Source: Pseudomonas extremaustralis
GTDB taxonomy: Bacteria > Pseudomonadota > Gammaproteobacteria > Pseudomonadales > Pseudomonadaceae
Length of the DNA stretch: 64,000 nt
NCBI RefSeq assembly: GCF_900102035.1
Contig: NZ_LT629689.1
Span: 4,386,001-4,450,000 of the forward strand
Direction of reading: 5' to 3'
Shown: positions 16,114 to 26,379 of the stretch, in pieces
How positions within the stretch are numbered: the first letter of the stretch is position 1
How the letters are laid out: each line of letters starts with the position of its first letter
The notes under the pieces: model-generated
Seen by the model: only the letters and a program-made list of their open reading frames with translations
Told to the model about the DNA's origin: nothing
Databases searched by the model: none
Program-made: the position numbers and the translations under genes

Positions 16114-17601
16114 TCACTTGTTGAGGTTGTAGTCTTTTTCCGCAGCATCAAAGCGCTTGAGCATACCGGGCGTCGGTTCGCCCAGCTTGCTCACGATGTA
16201 GATCGCCAGGCTGGAGAAGATAAAGCCTGGGATGATTTCGTACAGGCCCAGCACCTCGAAATGCTTCCACACCATTACGGTGATCGCACCGACCAGGATG
16301 CCGGCCAGTGCGCCGTTGCGGGTCATCTGTTTCCAGATCACCGAAATCAGCACCACCGGGCCGAACGCCGCGCCGAAACCGGCCCAGGCGTAGCTCACCA
16401 GACCCAGCACTCGGCTGCCCGGGTTGGTGGCCAAGATGATGGCGACCAAGGCCACCAGCAGCACCATGGCACGGCCGACCCACACCAGTTCAGCCTGGGA
16501 GGCGGCGTTCCCGCGCAGGAACGCCTTGTAGAAGTCTTCGGTCAGGGCACTGGAACACACCAGCAGTTGGCAGCTCAAGGTGCTCATGACCGCCGCCAGG
16601 ATGGCCGACAGCAGGATACCCGCGATCCATGGGTTGAACAGCAGCTTGGCCAGCTCGATGAATATGCGCTCATGGTTGGCGTTTACTGGGCCGGCGACTT
16701 CAGGGTGCGCAGAGAAGTAAGCGATACCGAAGAAGCCCACGGCCACGGTGCCGCCCAGGCACAGGATCATCCAGGTCATGGAGATGCGACGCGCGTTGGC
16801 GATCGACTTCACCGAATCCGCCGCCATGAAGCGCGCCAGGATGTGCGGTTGGCCGAAGTAACCCAGGCCCCAGCCCAGCAGGGAAATGATGCCGATGAAG
16901 CTGCCGTTTTTCAGCATGTCGAAGTTTTCGGGGTTCTGGGCTTCGATCGCCAGGAACGTGGTATCGACACCGCCAGTGGCCAGCAGCACCATGATCGGCG
17001 TCAGGATCAGCGCGAAGATCATCAGGGTGGCTTGTACGGTATCGGTCCAGCTCACTGCCAGGAAACCGCCCACGAAAGTGTAGGCAATGGTCGCCGCCGC
17101 ACCGGCCCACAGCGCTGCCTCGTAGGACATGCCGAAGGTGCTTTCGAACAGGCGACCACCGGCCACGATGCCAGAGGCGCAATAGACGGTGAAGAACACC
17201 AGGATCACCACGGCGGAGATGATCCGCAGCAGGCCGCTTTCATCTTCGAAGCGGCTGGAGAAGTAGTCCGGCAGCGTCAGGGCGTCGCCGTTGTGCTCGG
17301 TCTGTACCCGCAGGCGACCGGCCACGAACAGCCAGTTGAGGTAGGCACCGACGATCAGGCCGATGGCGATCCAGCTTTCCGACAGGCCGGACAGGTAGAT
17401 CGCGCCTGGCAGGCCCATCAACAACCAGCCGCTCATATCGGAAGCGCCGGCCGACAGAGCTGTCACCACACTGCCGAGGCTGCGACCGCCGAGGATGTAG
17501 TCGGAAAGGTTGTTGGTGGAGCGATAGGCCATGAAGCCGATCAGCACCATTGCTGCGATGTAGATCACGAAGGTGATCAGGGTGGGATTGCTAACGCTCA
17601 T
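16114..17601 (-). CDS. putP: Sodium/proline symporter
   Basis: PutP imports proline with Na+ across the inner membrane. The 495-residue product begins MSVSNPTLITFVIYIAAMVL and shows about 13 hydrophobic segments of the SSS family. Family motifs include STNNLSDYILGGRSLGS near the first loop and SAGASDMSGWLLMG in helix 2, where Na+ binding residues lie in E. coli PutP. ATG 17601 is taken from family length, although the ribosome site is weak. It is divergent from putA, and the two share a 461-bp control region with PutA-type operators. Confidence 0.95.
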   Translation of the reverse strand: MSVSNPTLITFVIYIAAMVLIGFMAYRSTNNLSDYILGGRSLGSVVTALSAGASDMSGWLLMGLPGAIYLSGLSESWIAIGLIVGAYLNWLFVAGRLRVQTEHNGDALTLPDYFSSRFEDESGLLRIISAVVILVFFTVYCASGIVAGGRLFESTFGMSYEAALWAGAAATIAYTFVGGFLAVSWTDTVQATLMIFALILTPIMVLLATGGVDTTFLAIEAQNPENFDMLKNGSFIGIISLLGWGLGYFGQPHILARFMAADSVKSIANARRISMTWMILCLGGTVAVGFFGIAYFSAHPEVAGPVNANHERIFIELAKLLFNPWIAGILLSAILAAVMSTLSCQLLVCSSALTEDFYKAFLRGNAASQAELVWVGRAMVLLVALVAIILATNPGSRVLGLVSYAWAGFGAAFGPVVLISVIWKQMTRNGALAGILVGAITVMVWKHFEVLGLYEIIPGFIFSSLAIYIVSKLGEPTPGMLKRFDAAEKDYNLNK

Positions 17602-18062
17602 AAGGAGTGACGCCCTGGCTTTGTTTTTATGTAGCGGCGGTCTGTCAGACGGCCACCCGCTGGAAGCAGGTGAACGTAACTGCATGCCGCGCATTTATGA
17701 CTGACGTTTCCCCAGGAAAGCCGCCAGCCGATGAACCACGCCGCTGGAGTGGTTGCACCTTGGCCGCGAATGCTATTCAACAAAGCAAATGAGGTGCAAC
17801 CAGTTTCTTGCGAATAAGTTGCACCTTGGTGTGTTTTGCTGAAAACACCCCGCTTTTGCTCCTTTTCGGAGCAAGAACAGCCGATCTCAGAAGCAAATGC
17901 ACCAAATCGAAGCGGATTCGGTCGAGCGCAGGAATTTTTCCGCCTGAGCGGTGAAAATTTCATGCGCAAAAAGGGTTGCACCCGGTTGCACCTCTTCCAG
18001 AGCGAAGCTAATCTTGCCGCCAGCTGATGCCACGCGGTAGTGGCACCCATGAGGATAAGAAA
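17602..18062. promoter_or_regulatory. putP-putA control region with five PutA-type GGTTGCACC sites
   Basis: No gene is seen in this 461-bp divergent spacer. The 9-mer GGTTGCACC, or its complement or a one-base variant, occurs at 17751-17759, 17793-17801 (reverse), 17817-17825 (AGTTGCACC), 17974-17982 and 17984-17992. The last two are direct repeats spaced exactly 10 bp. A sixth (reverse) copy is inside putA at 18201-18209. E. coli PutA is known to bind GTTGCA-containing sites in its own put control region, so these are very probably autoregulatory operators. Proline-bound PutA would leave them for the membrane, relieving repression. Confidence 0.8.
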
Positions 18063-21000
18063 ATGGCGACGACCACCCTTGGGGTCAAACTCGACGACCC
18101 GACCCGCGAACGCCTGAAAGCGGCCGCGACCTCCATTGATCGCACGCCGCACTGGCTGATCAAGCAGGCGATTTTCAATTACCTGGAGAAACTCGAGGGT
18201 GGTGCAACCCTGGCCGAGCTCAACGGTTTGAGCAACAAGGAAGCCGATGACGCTGGCGAGGTCCAGGCCGACCACGCCCACCAGTGCTTCTTGGAGTTCG
18301 CCGAGAGCATCCTGCCCCAATCCGTACTGCGCGCTTCCATTACCGCCGCTTACCGCCGCCCCGAGCCGGAAGTGGTGCCGATGCTGATCGAACAGGCGCG
18401 CCTGCCGGCCGAGATGGCCGAAGCCACCAACAAGCTGGCCGCCTCGATTGCCGAAAAGCTGCGTAACCAGAAGAGTGCCGGCGGCCGTGCCGGTATTGTT
18501 CAGGGGCTGCTGCAAGAATTTTCCCTGTCGTCCCAGGAAGGCGTGGCGCTGATGTGCCTGGCCGAAGCGCTGCTGCGCATCCCGGACAAAGGCACCCGCG
18601 ATGCCCTGATCCGCGACAAGATCAGCACCGGCAACTGGCAGCCGCACTTGGGCAACAGCCCGTCGCTGTTCGTCAATGCCGCCACCTGGGGCCTGCTGCT
18701 GACCGGCAAACTGGTCGCCACCCACAACGAAACCGGCCTGACCTCGTCCCTGAGCCGCATCATCGGCAAGAGCGGCGAGCCGATGATCCGCAAGGGCGTC
18801 GACATGGCCATGCGCCTGATGGGCGAGCAGTTCGTCACCGGCGAAACCATCGCCGAAGCCCTGGCCAACGCGAGCAAATTCGAAGCCAAGGGTTTCCGCT
18901 ATTCCTACGACATGCTCGGTGAAGCCGCCCTCACCGAACACGACGCGCAGAAGTACCTGGCCTCGTACGAACAAGCCATTCACTCCATCGGCAAAGCCTC
19001 CAACGGCCGTGGGATTTATGAAGGCCCGGGCATTTCCATCAAGCTGTCGGCCCTGCACCCGCGCTACAGCCGCGCCCAGTACGAGCGCGTGATGGATGAG
19101 CTGTACCCGCGCCTGCTGTCCCTGACCCTGCTGGCCAAGCAATACGACATCGGTTTGAACATCGACGCCGAAGAGGCCGACCGCCTGGAGCTGTCCCTGG
19201 ACCTGCTCGAACGCTTGTGCTTCGAGCCACAACTGACCGGCTGGAACGGCATCGGTTTCGTGATCCAGGCCTACCAGAAACGTTGCCCGTATGTGATCGA
19301 CTACGTCATCGACCTGGCGCGCCGCAGCCGCCACCGCCTGATGATCCGCCTGGTGAAAGGCGCGTACTGGGATAGCGAAATCAAACGCGCCCAGGTCGAC
19401 GGCCTGGAAGGCTACCCGGTGTATACCCGCAAGGTGTACACCGACGTTTCCTACATCGCCTGTGCACGCAAACTGCTGTCGGTGCCGGAAGCCATCTACC
19501 CGCAATTCGCCACGCACAACGCCCACACCTTGTCGGCCATTTACCATATTGCCGGTCAGAACTATTACCCCGGCCAGTACGAGTTCCAATGCCTGCACGG
19601 CATGGGCGAACCGCTGTACGAGCAGGTCGTCGGCAAAGTGGCCGAAGGCAAGCTGAACCGTCCGTGCCGCGTGTACGCGCCGGTCGGTACCCACGAAACC
19701 TTGCTGGCCTACCTGGTCCGTCGCCTGCTGGAAAACGGCGCCAACACCTCGTTCGTCAACCGTATTGCCGACCAGTCCATCTCGATCCAGGAGCTGGTGG
19801 CCGATCCAGTGGCCAGCATCGAGCAGATGGCGACGCTGGAAGGCGGCTTCGGCCTGCCGCACCCGCGTATCCCGCTGCCGCGCGACCTGTATGGCAGCGA
19901 CCGCGCCAACTCGGCCGGTATCGACTTGGCCAACGAACACCGCCTGGCCTCGCTGTCCTGCGCCCTGCTGGCGACCGCCCACAACCACTGGAAAGCCGCG
20001 CCGATGCTCGGTTGCGCCGCCAGCCAGCAAACGCCTCAACCGGTACTCAACCCCTCCGACCTGCGGGATGTGGTCGGCCATGTACAGGAAGCCACCGTCG
20101 AAGACGTCGACAACGCCATCCAGTGCGCGATCAACGCCGGCCCGATCTGGCAGGCCACCCCGCCCGCCGAACGCGCCGCGATCCTGGAACGTGCCGCCGA
20201 TCTGATGGAAGGCGAGATCCAGCCGCTGATGGGCCTGCTGGCCCGCGAAGCCGGCAAGACCTTTGCCAACGCCATCGCCGAAGTGCGTGAAGCCGTCGAC
20301 TTCCTGCGTTACTACGCGGTGCAGGCCCGCAACGATTTCACCAACGACGCCCACCGCCCGTTGGGCCCGGTGGTGTGTATCAGCCCGTGGAACTTCCCGC
20401 TGGCGATTTTCAGTGGCCAGGTCGCTGCGGCGCTGGCTGCCGGTAACCCGGTATTGGCCAAGCCTGCGGAGCAAACCCCGCTGGTGGCTGCCCAAGCCGT
20501 ACGTATCCTGCTCGAAGCCGGTATTCCGCAAGGTGTGCTGCAACTGCTGCCGGGCCAGGGCGAAAGCGTCGGTGCGCGGCTGGTCGGCGATGATCGCGTC
20601 AAAGGCGTGATGTTCACAGGTTCCACCGAAGTCGCGCGCCTACTGCAACGCAGCGTCGCCGGGCGCCTGGATGCCCAGGGGCGTCCGATCCCGCTGATCG
20701 CCGAAACCGGCGGCCAGAACGCCATGATCGTCGACTCCTCGGCGCTGACCGAACAAGTGGTTATCGACGTGGTGTCCTCCGCGTTCGACAGTGCCGGCCA
20801 ACGTTGCTCGGCCTTGCGTGTGCTGTGCTTGCAGGAAGATTCGGCAGACCGCGTCATCGAAATGCTCAAGGGCGCCATGGCTGAATGCCGTCTCGGCAAC
20901 CCGGAACGCCTGTCGGTGGATATCGGCCCGGTGATCGACGCCGAAGCCAAGGCCGGCATCGAGAAACATATCCAGGCCATGCGTGACAAAGGCCGCACGG

Positions 21001-22016
21001 TGTACCAGGTGGCGATCGCCGACGGCGACGAGATCAAGCGCGGCACCTTCGTGATGCCGACCCTGATCGAGCTGGAAAGCTTCGACGAGTTGCAGCGGGA
21101 GATCTTCGGCCCGGTGCTGCACGTGGTGCGCTACAAGCGCAAGGAGATCGACCAGCTCATCGCGCAAATCAATGCGTCCGGCTACGGCCTGACCCTGGGT
21201 GTGCACACGCGCATCGACGAAACCATCGCCAAGGTGATCGACAACGTCCATGCCGGTAACGTTTACGTGAACCGCAACATCGTCGGTGCCGTGGTCGGCG
21301 TGCAGCCATTCGGCGGCGAAGGCCTGTCGGGTACCGGTCCGAAAGCCGGTGGCCCGCTGTACCTGTACCGCCTGCTGTCGACACGTCCTACCGATGCGAT
21401 CGAGCAATCCTTCGTACGCGGTGATGCGTTGTGCGCACCGGACGTGCGCCTGCGCGATGCCATGAGCCCAGCGTTGACCGCCCTGAAAACCTGGGCCGAC
21501 AGCCATCAGTTCAGCAGCCTGAGCGCCCTGTGCACGCAGTTCGCCGCGCAGTCGCAAAGCGGTATCACCCGCCAACTGGCCGGCCCGACCGGTGAGCGCA
21601 ACAGCTACGCCATCCTGCCCCGCGAGCACGTGCTGTGCCTGGCGGACGTGGAAGGCGATCTGCTGACCCAACTGGCGGCCGTGCTGGCGGTTGGCGGTTC
21701 GGCGGTATGGCCGGAAACCGAGCTGACCAAGGCCTTGTTCCCACGCCTGCCGCGAGACATTCAGGCGAAGATCAAGCGTGTGGCCGACTGGACCAAGGAC
21801 GACGTGGTGTTCGATGCGGTCCTGCACCACGGCGATTCCGACCAACTGCGCGCGGTTTGCCAGCAAGTGGCCCAGCGCAGTGGGGCGATTGTCGGGGTAC
21901 ACGGCTTGTCCCAGGGCGAGACGGCGATTGCGCTGGAACGCCTGGTGATCGAACGGGCCTTGAGCGTCAACACCGCGGCGGCAGGCGGTAACGCCAGTCT
22001 GATGACCATCGGCTGA
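18063..22016 (+). CDS. putA: Trifunctional PutA: proline dehydrogenase, P5C dehydrogenase and put repressor
   Basis: PutA oxidises proline to glutamate in two steps, and when proline is absent it represses the put genes. The 1317-residue product matches the trifunctional class (E. coli, 1320). The N-terminal ribbon-helix-helix is MATTTLGVKLDDPTRERLKA and following (~1-47). The FAD proline dehydrogenase barrel covers ~260-560. The aldehyde dehydrogenase covers ~650-1120, with general base E881 (AETGGQN) and catalytic C915 (AGQRCSALR). A C-terminal domain follows. ATG 18063 is preserved by the DNA-binding fold. The presence of the RHH domain fits the operator array upstream. Confidence 0.97.
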   Translation: MATTTLGVKLDDPTRERLKAAATSIDRTPHWLIKQAIFNYLEKLEGGATLAELNGLSNKEADDAGEVQADHAHQCFLEFAESILPQSVLRASITAAYRRPEPEVVPMLIEQARLPAEMAEATNKLAASIAEKLRNQKSAGGRAGIVQGLLQEFSLSSQEGVALMCLAEALLRIPDKGTRDALIRDKISTGNWQPHLGNSPSLFVNAATWGLLLTGKLVATHNETGLTSSLSRIIGKSGEPMIRKGVDMAMRLMGEQFVTGETIAEALANASKFEAKGFRYSYDMLGEAALTEHDAQKYLASYEQAIHSIGKASNGRGIYEGPGISIKLSALHPRYSRAQYERVMDELYPRLLSLTLLAKQYDIGLNIDAEEADRLELSLDLLERLCFEPQLTGWNGIGFVIQAYQKRCPYVIDYVIDLARRSRHRLMIRLVKGAYWDSEIKRAQVDGLEGYPVYTRKVYTDVSYIACARKLLSVPEAIYPQFATHNAHTLSAIYHIAGQNYYPGQYEFQCLHGMGEPLYEQVVGKVAEGKLNRPCRVYAPVGTHETLLAYLVRRLLENGANTSFVNRIADQSISIQELVADPVASIEQMATLEGGFGLPHPRIPLPRDLYGSDRANSAGIDLANEHRLASLSCALLATAHNHWKAAPMLGCAASQQTPQPVLNPSDLRDVVGHVQEATVEDVDNAIQCAINAGPIWQATPPAERAAILERAADLMEGEIQPLMGLLAREAGKTFANAIAEVREAVDFLRYYAVQARNDFTNDAHRPLGPVVCISPWNFPLAIFSGQVAAALAAGNPVLAKPAEQTPLVAAQAVRILLEAGIPQGVLQLLPGQGESVGARLVGDDRVKGVMFTGSTEVARLLQRSVAGRLDAQGRPIPLIAETGGQNAMIVDSSALTEQVVIDVVSSAFDSAGQRCSALRVLCLQEDSADRVIEMLKGAMAECRLGNPERLSVDIGPVIDAEAKAGIEKHIQAMRDKGRTVYQVAIADGDEIKRGTFVMPTLIELESFDELQREIFGPVLHVVRYKRKEIDQLIAQINASGYGLTLGVHTRIDETIAKVIDNVHAGNVYVNRNIVGAVVGVQPFGGEGLSGTGPKAGGPLYLYRLLSTRPTDAIEQSFVRGDALCAPDVRLRDAMSPALTALKTWADSHQFSSLSALCTQFAAQSQSGITRQLAGPTGERNSYAILPREHVLCLADVEGDLLTQLAAVLAVGGSAVWPETELTKALFPRLPRDIQAKIKRVADWTKDDVVFDAVLHHGDSDQLRAVCQQVAQRSGAIVGVHGLSQGETAIALERLVIERALSVNTAAAGGNASLMTIG

Positions 22017-22032
22017 CGGATGACTGATTGTG

Positions 22033-22056
22033 AGAGGGGGCCTGCCCCCTCCCACA
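22033..22056. repeat. REP-like palindrome after putA
   Basis: The sequence AGGGGGCCTGCCCCCT (22035-22050), followed by CCCACA, is a tight G+C-rich palindrome. It resembles one collapsed copy of the GTGGGAGGGGGC REP arms seen at 33.8 and 56.8 kb. It may terminate putA transcription, although no T-run follows. Confidence 0.5.
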
Positions 22057-22152
22057 TCGACCTTCTGCTCCTCCATCACCCAGATCAATCTTGCTATCCA
22101 GCCTCTATTCGCGCACTTAGACTCAGGCCCATTCCCACACAGGTGAGCCGCC

Positions 22153-23955
22153 ATGTCCGAGACGCTACTCAGTTCCCGCAATCTGGCTTTCGAGCTGTAC
22201 GAAGTCCTCGATGCCGAGGGCCTGACCCAGCGCGAGCGGTTTGCCGAGCACAACCGCGAGACCTTCGATGCCGCGATCAGCACCGCGCGCAGCATCGCCG
22301 AAAAACACTTCGCGCCCCACAACCGCAAGAACGACGAAAACGAACCGCGCTATGAGGACGGTAAGGCGATTCTGATTCCGGAAGTGAAACCCGCCGTGGA
22401 TGCCTTCCTCGAAGCCGGCTTCCTGAATGCCGCGCGCAGTTTCGAAGCCGGCGGCATGCAGTTGCCGACGTTGCTGTCCCAGGCCTGCTTTGCGCACTTT
22501 CAATCCGCCAACGCAGCGTCCACGTCCTACCCGTTCCTGACCATGGGTGCGGCCAACCTGATCGAAAGCTTCGGCACCGAAGAGCAGAAACAACGCTTCT
22601 TGCAGCCAATGATCGAGGGGCGTTTCTTCGGCACCATGGCCCTGACCGAACCCCACGCCGGTTCTTCCCTGTCGGACATCCGCACCCGCGCCGAACCTGC
22701 GGCTGACGGCAGTTATCGGCTCAAGGGCAACAAGATCTTCATCTCCGGCGGCGATCACCCGCTGTCGGAAAACATCGTGCACATGGTGCTGGCCAAACTG
22801 CCGGACGCGCCGGCCGGGGTGAAGGGCATTTCGCTGTTTATCGTGCCCAAATTCCTGGTCAACGACGACGGCAGCCTGGGCGAGCGCAACGATGTGCTGC
22901 TGGCCGGGTTGTTTCACAAGATGGGCTGGCGCGGTACCACGTCCACCGCGCTGAATTTCGGCGATAACGGCCACTGCGTCGGCTACCTGGTGGGCAAACC
23001 GCACCAGGGCCTGAGCTGCATGTTCCAGATGATGAACGAGGCGCGCATCGGCGTCGGCATGGGCGCGGTCATGCTCGGTTACGCCGGCTACCTTTATTCA
23101 CTGGAATACGCCCGCGAACGTCCCCAAGGCCGCCTGCCCGACAGCAAAGACCCGAGCACCGCGCCGGTGGCGATCATCCAGCACGCCGACATCAAGCGCA
23201 TGCTGCTGACGCAAAAGGCTTACGTGGAAGGCGCCTTCGACCTTGGCCTGTACGCCGCGCGGCTGTTCGACGACACCACGACCCTGGCGTCGGAGACCGA
23301 GCGCAGGCAGGCCCACGAACTGCTCGACCTGTTGACTCCCATTGTCAAATCCTGGCCATCGGAGTTCTGCCTCAAGGCCAACGAACTGGCGATCCAGATC
23401 CTCGGCGGCCACGGCTACACCCGCGAATACCCGGTGGAGCAGTACTACCGCGACAACCGCCTGAACCCGATCCACGAAGGTACCCATGGCATCCAGTCCC
23501 TGGACCTGCTGGGGCGCAAGCTGGCGCAGAACGGCGGCGCGGGCCTCAAGCAATTGATTCGGTTGATCGCCAACACCGGCGCACGGGCCCATGAATACCC
23601 CGCGCTGACCGCCTTGAGAGAACCACTGGAACAGTTGGTCGCTCGCCTGCAAAGCGTGACGATGGGCCTGCTGATCGATCTTGGCCAAGGCAAGGTCAAC
23701 AGCAGCCTGGCGAACTCGGCGCTGTACCTGAAGGTATTCGGGCACACGGTGATTGGCTGGCGCTGGCTGGAACAGGCGATTCGCGCCGAAGAAGGCTTGG
23801 CCAAGGGCAATGCCGCGGATGTGGCCTTCTATAAAGGCAAGCTCCAGGCCGCCCGGTACTTCCTGACCTGGGAAGTACCGAGCTGCCATCATGAACTGGC
23901 GATTCTGGAGGCACGCGATGATACGTGCCTGGGTATGCAGGATGAGTGGTTCTAA
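22153..23955 (+). CDS. Acyl-CoA dehydrogenase
   Basis: A 600-residue flavin acyl-CoA dehydrogenase of the long class with an extra C-terminal domain, as found in several paralogues in Pseudomonas. It would introduce the trans-2 double bond in a fatty acyl-CoA. Visible motifs: the FAD/substrate loop ALTEPHAGSSLSD (~168-180), and the catalytic-glutamate segment LNPIHEGTHGIQSLDLLGRK (~437-456). QILGGHGYTREYPVEQYYRD is also typical. No specific chain length can be assigned. It follows putA without an evident functional link. Its stop overlaps the convergent zapA stop by 4 bp. Confidence 0.9.
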   Translation: MSETLLSSRNLAFELYEVLDAEGLTQRERFAEHNRETFDAAISTARSIAEKHFAPHNRKNDENEPRYEDGKAILIPEVKPAVDAFLEAGFLNAARSFEAGGMQLPTLLSQACFAHFQSANAASTSYPFLTMGAANLIESFGTEEQKQRFLQPMIEGRFFGTMALTEPHAGSSLSDIRTRAEPAADGSYRLKGNKIFISGGDHPLSENIVHMVLAKLPDAPAGVKGISLFIVPKFLVNDDGSLGERNDVLLAGLFHKMGWRGTTSTALNFGDNGHCVGYLVGKPHQGLSCMFQMMNEARIGVGMGAVMLGYAGYLYSLEYARERPQGRLPDSKDPSTAPVAIIQHADIKRMLLTQKAYVEGAFDLGLYAARLFDDTTTLASETERRQAHELLDLLTPIVKSWPSEFCLKANELAIQILGGHGYTREYPVEQYYRDNRLNPIHEGTHGIQSLDLLGRKLAQNGGAGLKQLIRLIANTGARAHEYPALTALREPLEQLVARLQSVTMGLLIDLGQGKVNSSLANSALYLKVFGHTVIGWRWLEQAIRAEEGLAKGNAADVAFYKGKLQAARYFLTWEVPSCHHELAILEARDDTCLGMQDEWF

Positions 23956-24245
23956 GGTGTTCCGATCACCTTGGAAATCACCTCGACCGTGGCGCTGACT
24001 TGCTCTTGGTAACGGTCGAGTTCCTGCTGGTGCGCCTGCTGCAGTTCGATCTGCTCGGCGCACAGGTTCAGCGCGGCCAGCACCAATAATTTGTCACCGA
24101 TCAGGGTCGGGTACTTTTTCTTGGTGGTGGCAAGGGACGCCTTGAGCATGGTCACGGCGTGCATCAGGGTTTTGTCTTCCCCGGCCGGCGCCTTGATCGA
24201 GTAATCCTCTCCGAGAATCGAAACGACCTTTATCCCTTCATTCAT
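23952..24245 (-). CDS. zapA: ZapA-family cell division protein
   Basis: A 97-residue protein with the ZapA layout: a short N-terminal globular part and the conserved LVLAALNLCAEQIELQQ helix that continues as a coiled coil. ZapA bundles FtsZ filaments at the division ring. Its ATG overlaps the stop of the upstream small coiled-coil gene by 4 bp, so both are co-translated. From general knowledge, the usual Pseudomonas zapA sits next to 6S RNA and ygfA. Neither is here, and the sequence looks rather divergent, so this may be a second copy. Confidence 0.8.
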   Translation of the reverse strand: MNEGIKVVSILGEDYSIKAPAGEDKTLMHAVTMLKASLATTKKKYPTLIGDKLLVLAALNLCAEQIELQQAHQQELDRYQEQVSATVEVISKVIGTP

Positions 24246-24472
24246 GCGCTGACAGGCCCTGCGCTGACACGCTCAACCAGCGCCTGGATACGCGCGACGG
24301 TGGTGCCGTTCTTTTCTTCCTGCTCCATCAGGTTCAGTTGCAGGCTGTCGTTCTCATCCTTGGCGCGGGCCAGTTCGGCCTTGAGCGCTTCGTTGCTGCC
24401 CAGCAGTTCCTGGTTCTGCTGTACCAGGTCGTTGACCAGTTGTTCCAATTGGCTGAGGGATGCTTCTAACAT
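24242..24472 (-). CDS. Small coiled-coil protein of the ZapB-like TIGR02449 type
   Basis: A 76-residue protein, MLEASLSQLEQLVNDLVQQN and following, with heptad-like Leu spacing through most of its length and no membrane segment. Such proteins precede zapA in many gammaproteobacteria and resemble ZapB. A role as a partner of ZapA at the division ring is inferred. The 263-bp gap upstream (24473-24735), shared with the divergent chemoreceptor gene, shows no further gene. Confidence 0.75.
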   Translation of the reverse strand: MLEASLSQLEQLVNDLVQQNQELLGSNEALKAELARAKDENDSLQLNLMEQEEKNGTTVARIQALVERVSAGPVSA

Positions 24473-24735
24473 TTTGATTTCTCGGGTTTTTCAAAGGGCG
24501 GTGACGATAAAGAAAATTCACCTCGCAAGCCAGGGTTATCCCTGGCACGCAGCTCGTTTTTTAAGGGCCGGGCCACGCGTTCGAGCCTTAGTGACTGCAT
24601 TTCCCCCATCTGGTTCCTGAATTCGCCCGCCCCCTCGTCAGATACGAAAAAACCCACGGCCCACTTAAGACTTTAGTCGCACGACCGATAGAGAGGGATA
24701 CCCCGTACCAGGACTCCCGCATATCACTTCGTCAA

Positions 24736-26346
24736 ATGAATATCGCGCCGCGCGCCTTCCTCGGCTTCACACTGATTGGCGCACTCATGTTGTTTCTCGG
24801 GGTATTCGCCCTGCACCAAATGAGCAAAATCCGCGCTGCGGCAGAAGACATCACCCTGTCCAGCGTCCCGAGCATTCGCGCCCTTGACGAGTTCACCCAA
24901 CTGACATTGCGCCTGCGGGTGCTGTCGTACCGCCTGCTGACCAACCGCGAGCCGCAGGTGCAGCAACAAACCCTGGAAACCCTCGACCTGCGCAACCAGC
25001 AGATCCGCACCGCCCAGGGCGTCTACGAAAAACTCATCGAAGGCAACGAAGAACGGGCGGCCTACGACGAATATGTGCGCCTGCTCGGCCAGTACCATCA
25101 GATCGAAGAGCGCATGAAGAGCTTGTCGCGGGCCAATCAGGTCGAAGAACTGCGCAACTTGCTCAATACCGAATTGCTAAGCAATGCCGATCAGATCAAC
25201 GCGGTGCTGACACGCCTGCTGGACATCAATAACAAGATGGCCCTGGCCACCAATCAACAGGCCGAAAATCAATACGACCTGGCCTTTGATCTGGTGGTGG
25301 GGCTGCTGGTCATCGCCACCACCCTTACCCTGCTGTTCGCCTGGCTGCTGACCCGCAGCATTACCCAGCCAATCGCCCAGGCACTGGATGCCGCCGAAGA
25401 AATCGCCGATGGCAACCTGACACGCCCGATCAAGGTCGACGGCGACGACGAAGCCGGTCGCCTGCTGGCCGCCATGGCCAAGATGCAGGACAAGCTGCGC
25501 GACACCCTGCAACGTATCGCCGGCTCGGCCACCCAACTGGCTTCGGCCGCCGAAGAACTCAACGCTGTCACCGACGAAAGCGCCCGTGGCCTGACCCGGC
25601 AAAACAACGAAATCGAACAGGCCGCCACCGCTGTCAACGAAATGACCAGCGCCGTGGAAGAAGTCGCGCGCAACGCGGTGAGCACCTCCGAGGCCTCGCG
25701 CAACGCCACCACGTCTGCCGGTGACGGCCGTGACTTGGTGCAGGAAACCGTCAGCGCCATCGAACGCATGAGCGGCGACGTGCAGGCCACGGCCACCCTG
25801 ATCGGCGACCTGGCCAACGAATCCCGTGACATCGGCAAGGTCCTCGACGTGATTCGCGGCCTGGCCGACCAGACCAACCTGCTGGCCCTGAACGCGGCAA
25901 TTGAGGCCGCGCGCGCCGGGGAAGCCGGCCGGGGCTTTGCGGTGGTGGCCGATGAGGTGCGGGCGCTGGCCCATCGCACCCAGCAGTCCACCAGCGAAAT
26001 CGAGCGGATGATCGGCAGCATCCAGGCCGGCACCGAACACGCGGTGGATTCGATGCGCAACAGCACCGAGCGCGCCGAATCGACGCTGAACATCGCCAGG
26101 GGCGCCGGAATGTCGCTGGATACGATCAACACGGCGATTGTCGAGATCAACGAACGTAACCTGGTGATCGCCAGCGCGGCGGAAGAACAGGCACAGGTGG
26201 CGCGGGAAGTGGACCGTAATCTGGTGAACATTCGCGATCTGTCGGTGCAGTCAGCGACCGGCGCCGGCCAGACCAGCGCGGCGAGCGGCGAGTTGTCGCG
26301 CCTGGCGGTGGATCTGAACGGAATGGTCGGACGGTTTCGCCTCTGA
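24736..26346 (+). CDS. Methyl-accepting chemotaxis protein
   Basis: A 536-residue transmembrane chemoreceptor. The first membrane helix is at ~8-29 ([19 protein letters not shown]). A ~160-residue periplasmic four-helix-bundle-type sensor follows, then the second helix at ~190-212, HAMP at ~213-265, and the cytoplasmic signalling rod. The highly conserved tip [20 protein letters not shown] (~376-395) interacts with CheA and CheW. The ligand is unknown. ATG 24736 is used because no upstream in-frame start is convincing, though the ribosome site is weak. Confidence 0.93.
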   Translation: MNIAPRAFLGFTLIGALMLFLGVFALHQMSKIRAAAEDITLSSVPSIRALDEFTQLTLRLRVLSYRLLTNREPQVQQQTLETLDLRNQQIRTAQGVYEKLIEGNEERAAYDEYVRLLGQYHQIEERMKSLSRANQVEELRNLLNTELLSNADQINAVLTRLLDINNKMALATNQQAENQYDLAFDLVVGLLVIATTLTLLFAWLLTRSITQPIAQALDAAEEIADGNLTRPIKVDGDDEAGRLLAAMAKMQDKLRDTLQRIAGSATQLASAAEELNAVTDESARGLTRQNNEIEQAATAVNEMTSAVEEVARNAVSTSEASRNATTSAGDGRDLVQETVSAIERMSGDVQATATLIGDLANESRDIGKVLDVIRGLADQTNLLALNAAIEAARAGEAGRGFAVVADEVRALAHRTQQSTSEIERMIGSIQAGTEHAVDSMRNSTERAESTLNIARGAGMSLDTINTAIVEINERNLVIASAAEEQAQVAREVDRNLVNIRDLSVQSATGAGQTSAASGELSRLAVDLNGMVGRFRL

Positions 26347-26351
26347 CCCCT

Positions 26352-26379
26352 CTGTAGAGCCGGCAAGCCGGCTCTACAG
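26352..26379. repeat. Perfect palindrome after the chemoreceptor gene
   Basis: CTGTAGAGCCGGC, then AA, then its exact complement GCCGGCTCTACAG. The 13-bp arms start 6 bp after the stop codon. It could act as a terminator or be a short REP-type element. No T-run follows directly. Confidence 0.55.

Noticed and set aside
24473..24735. Possible 6S RNA gene beside zapA
   Set aside because: 6S RNA normally lies downstream of zapA. This stretch is upstream of the zapB-like gene, and I cannot fold it into the typical open-bubble hairpin or recognise its sequence.
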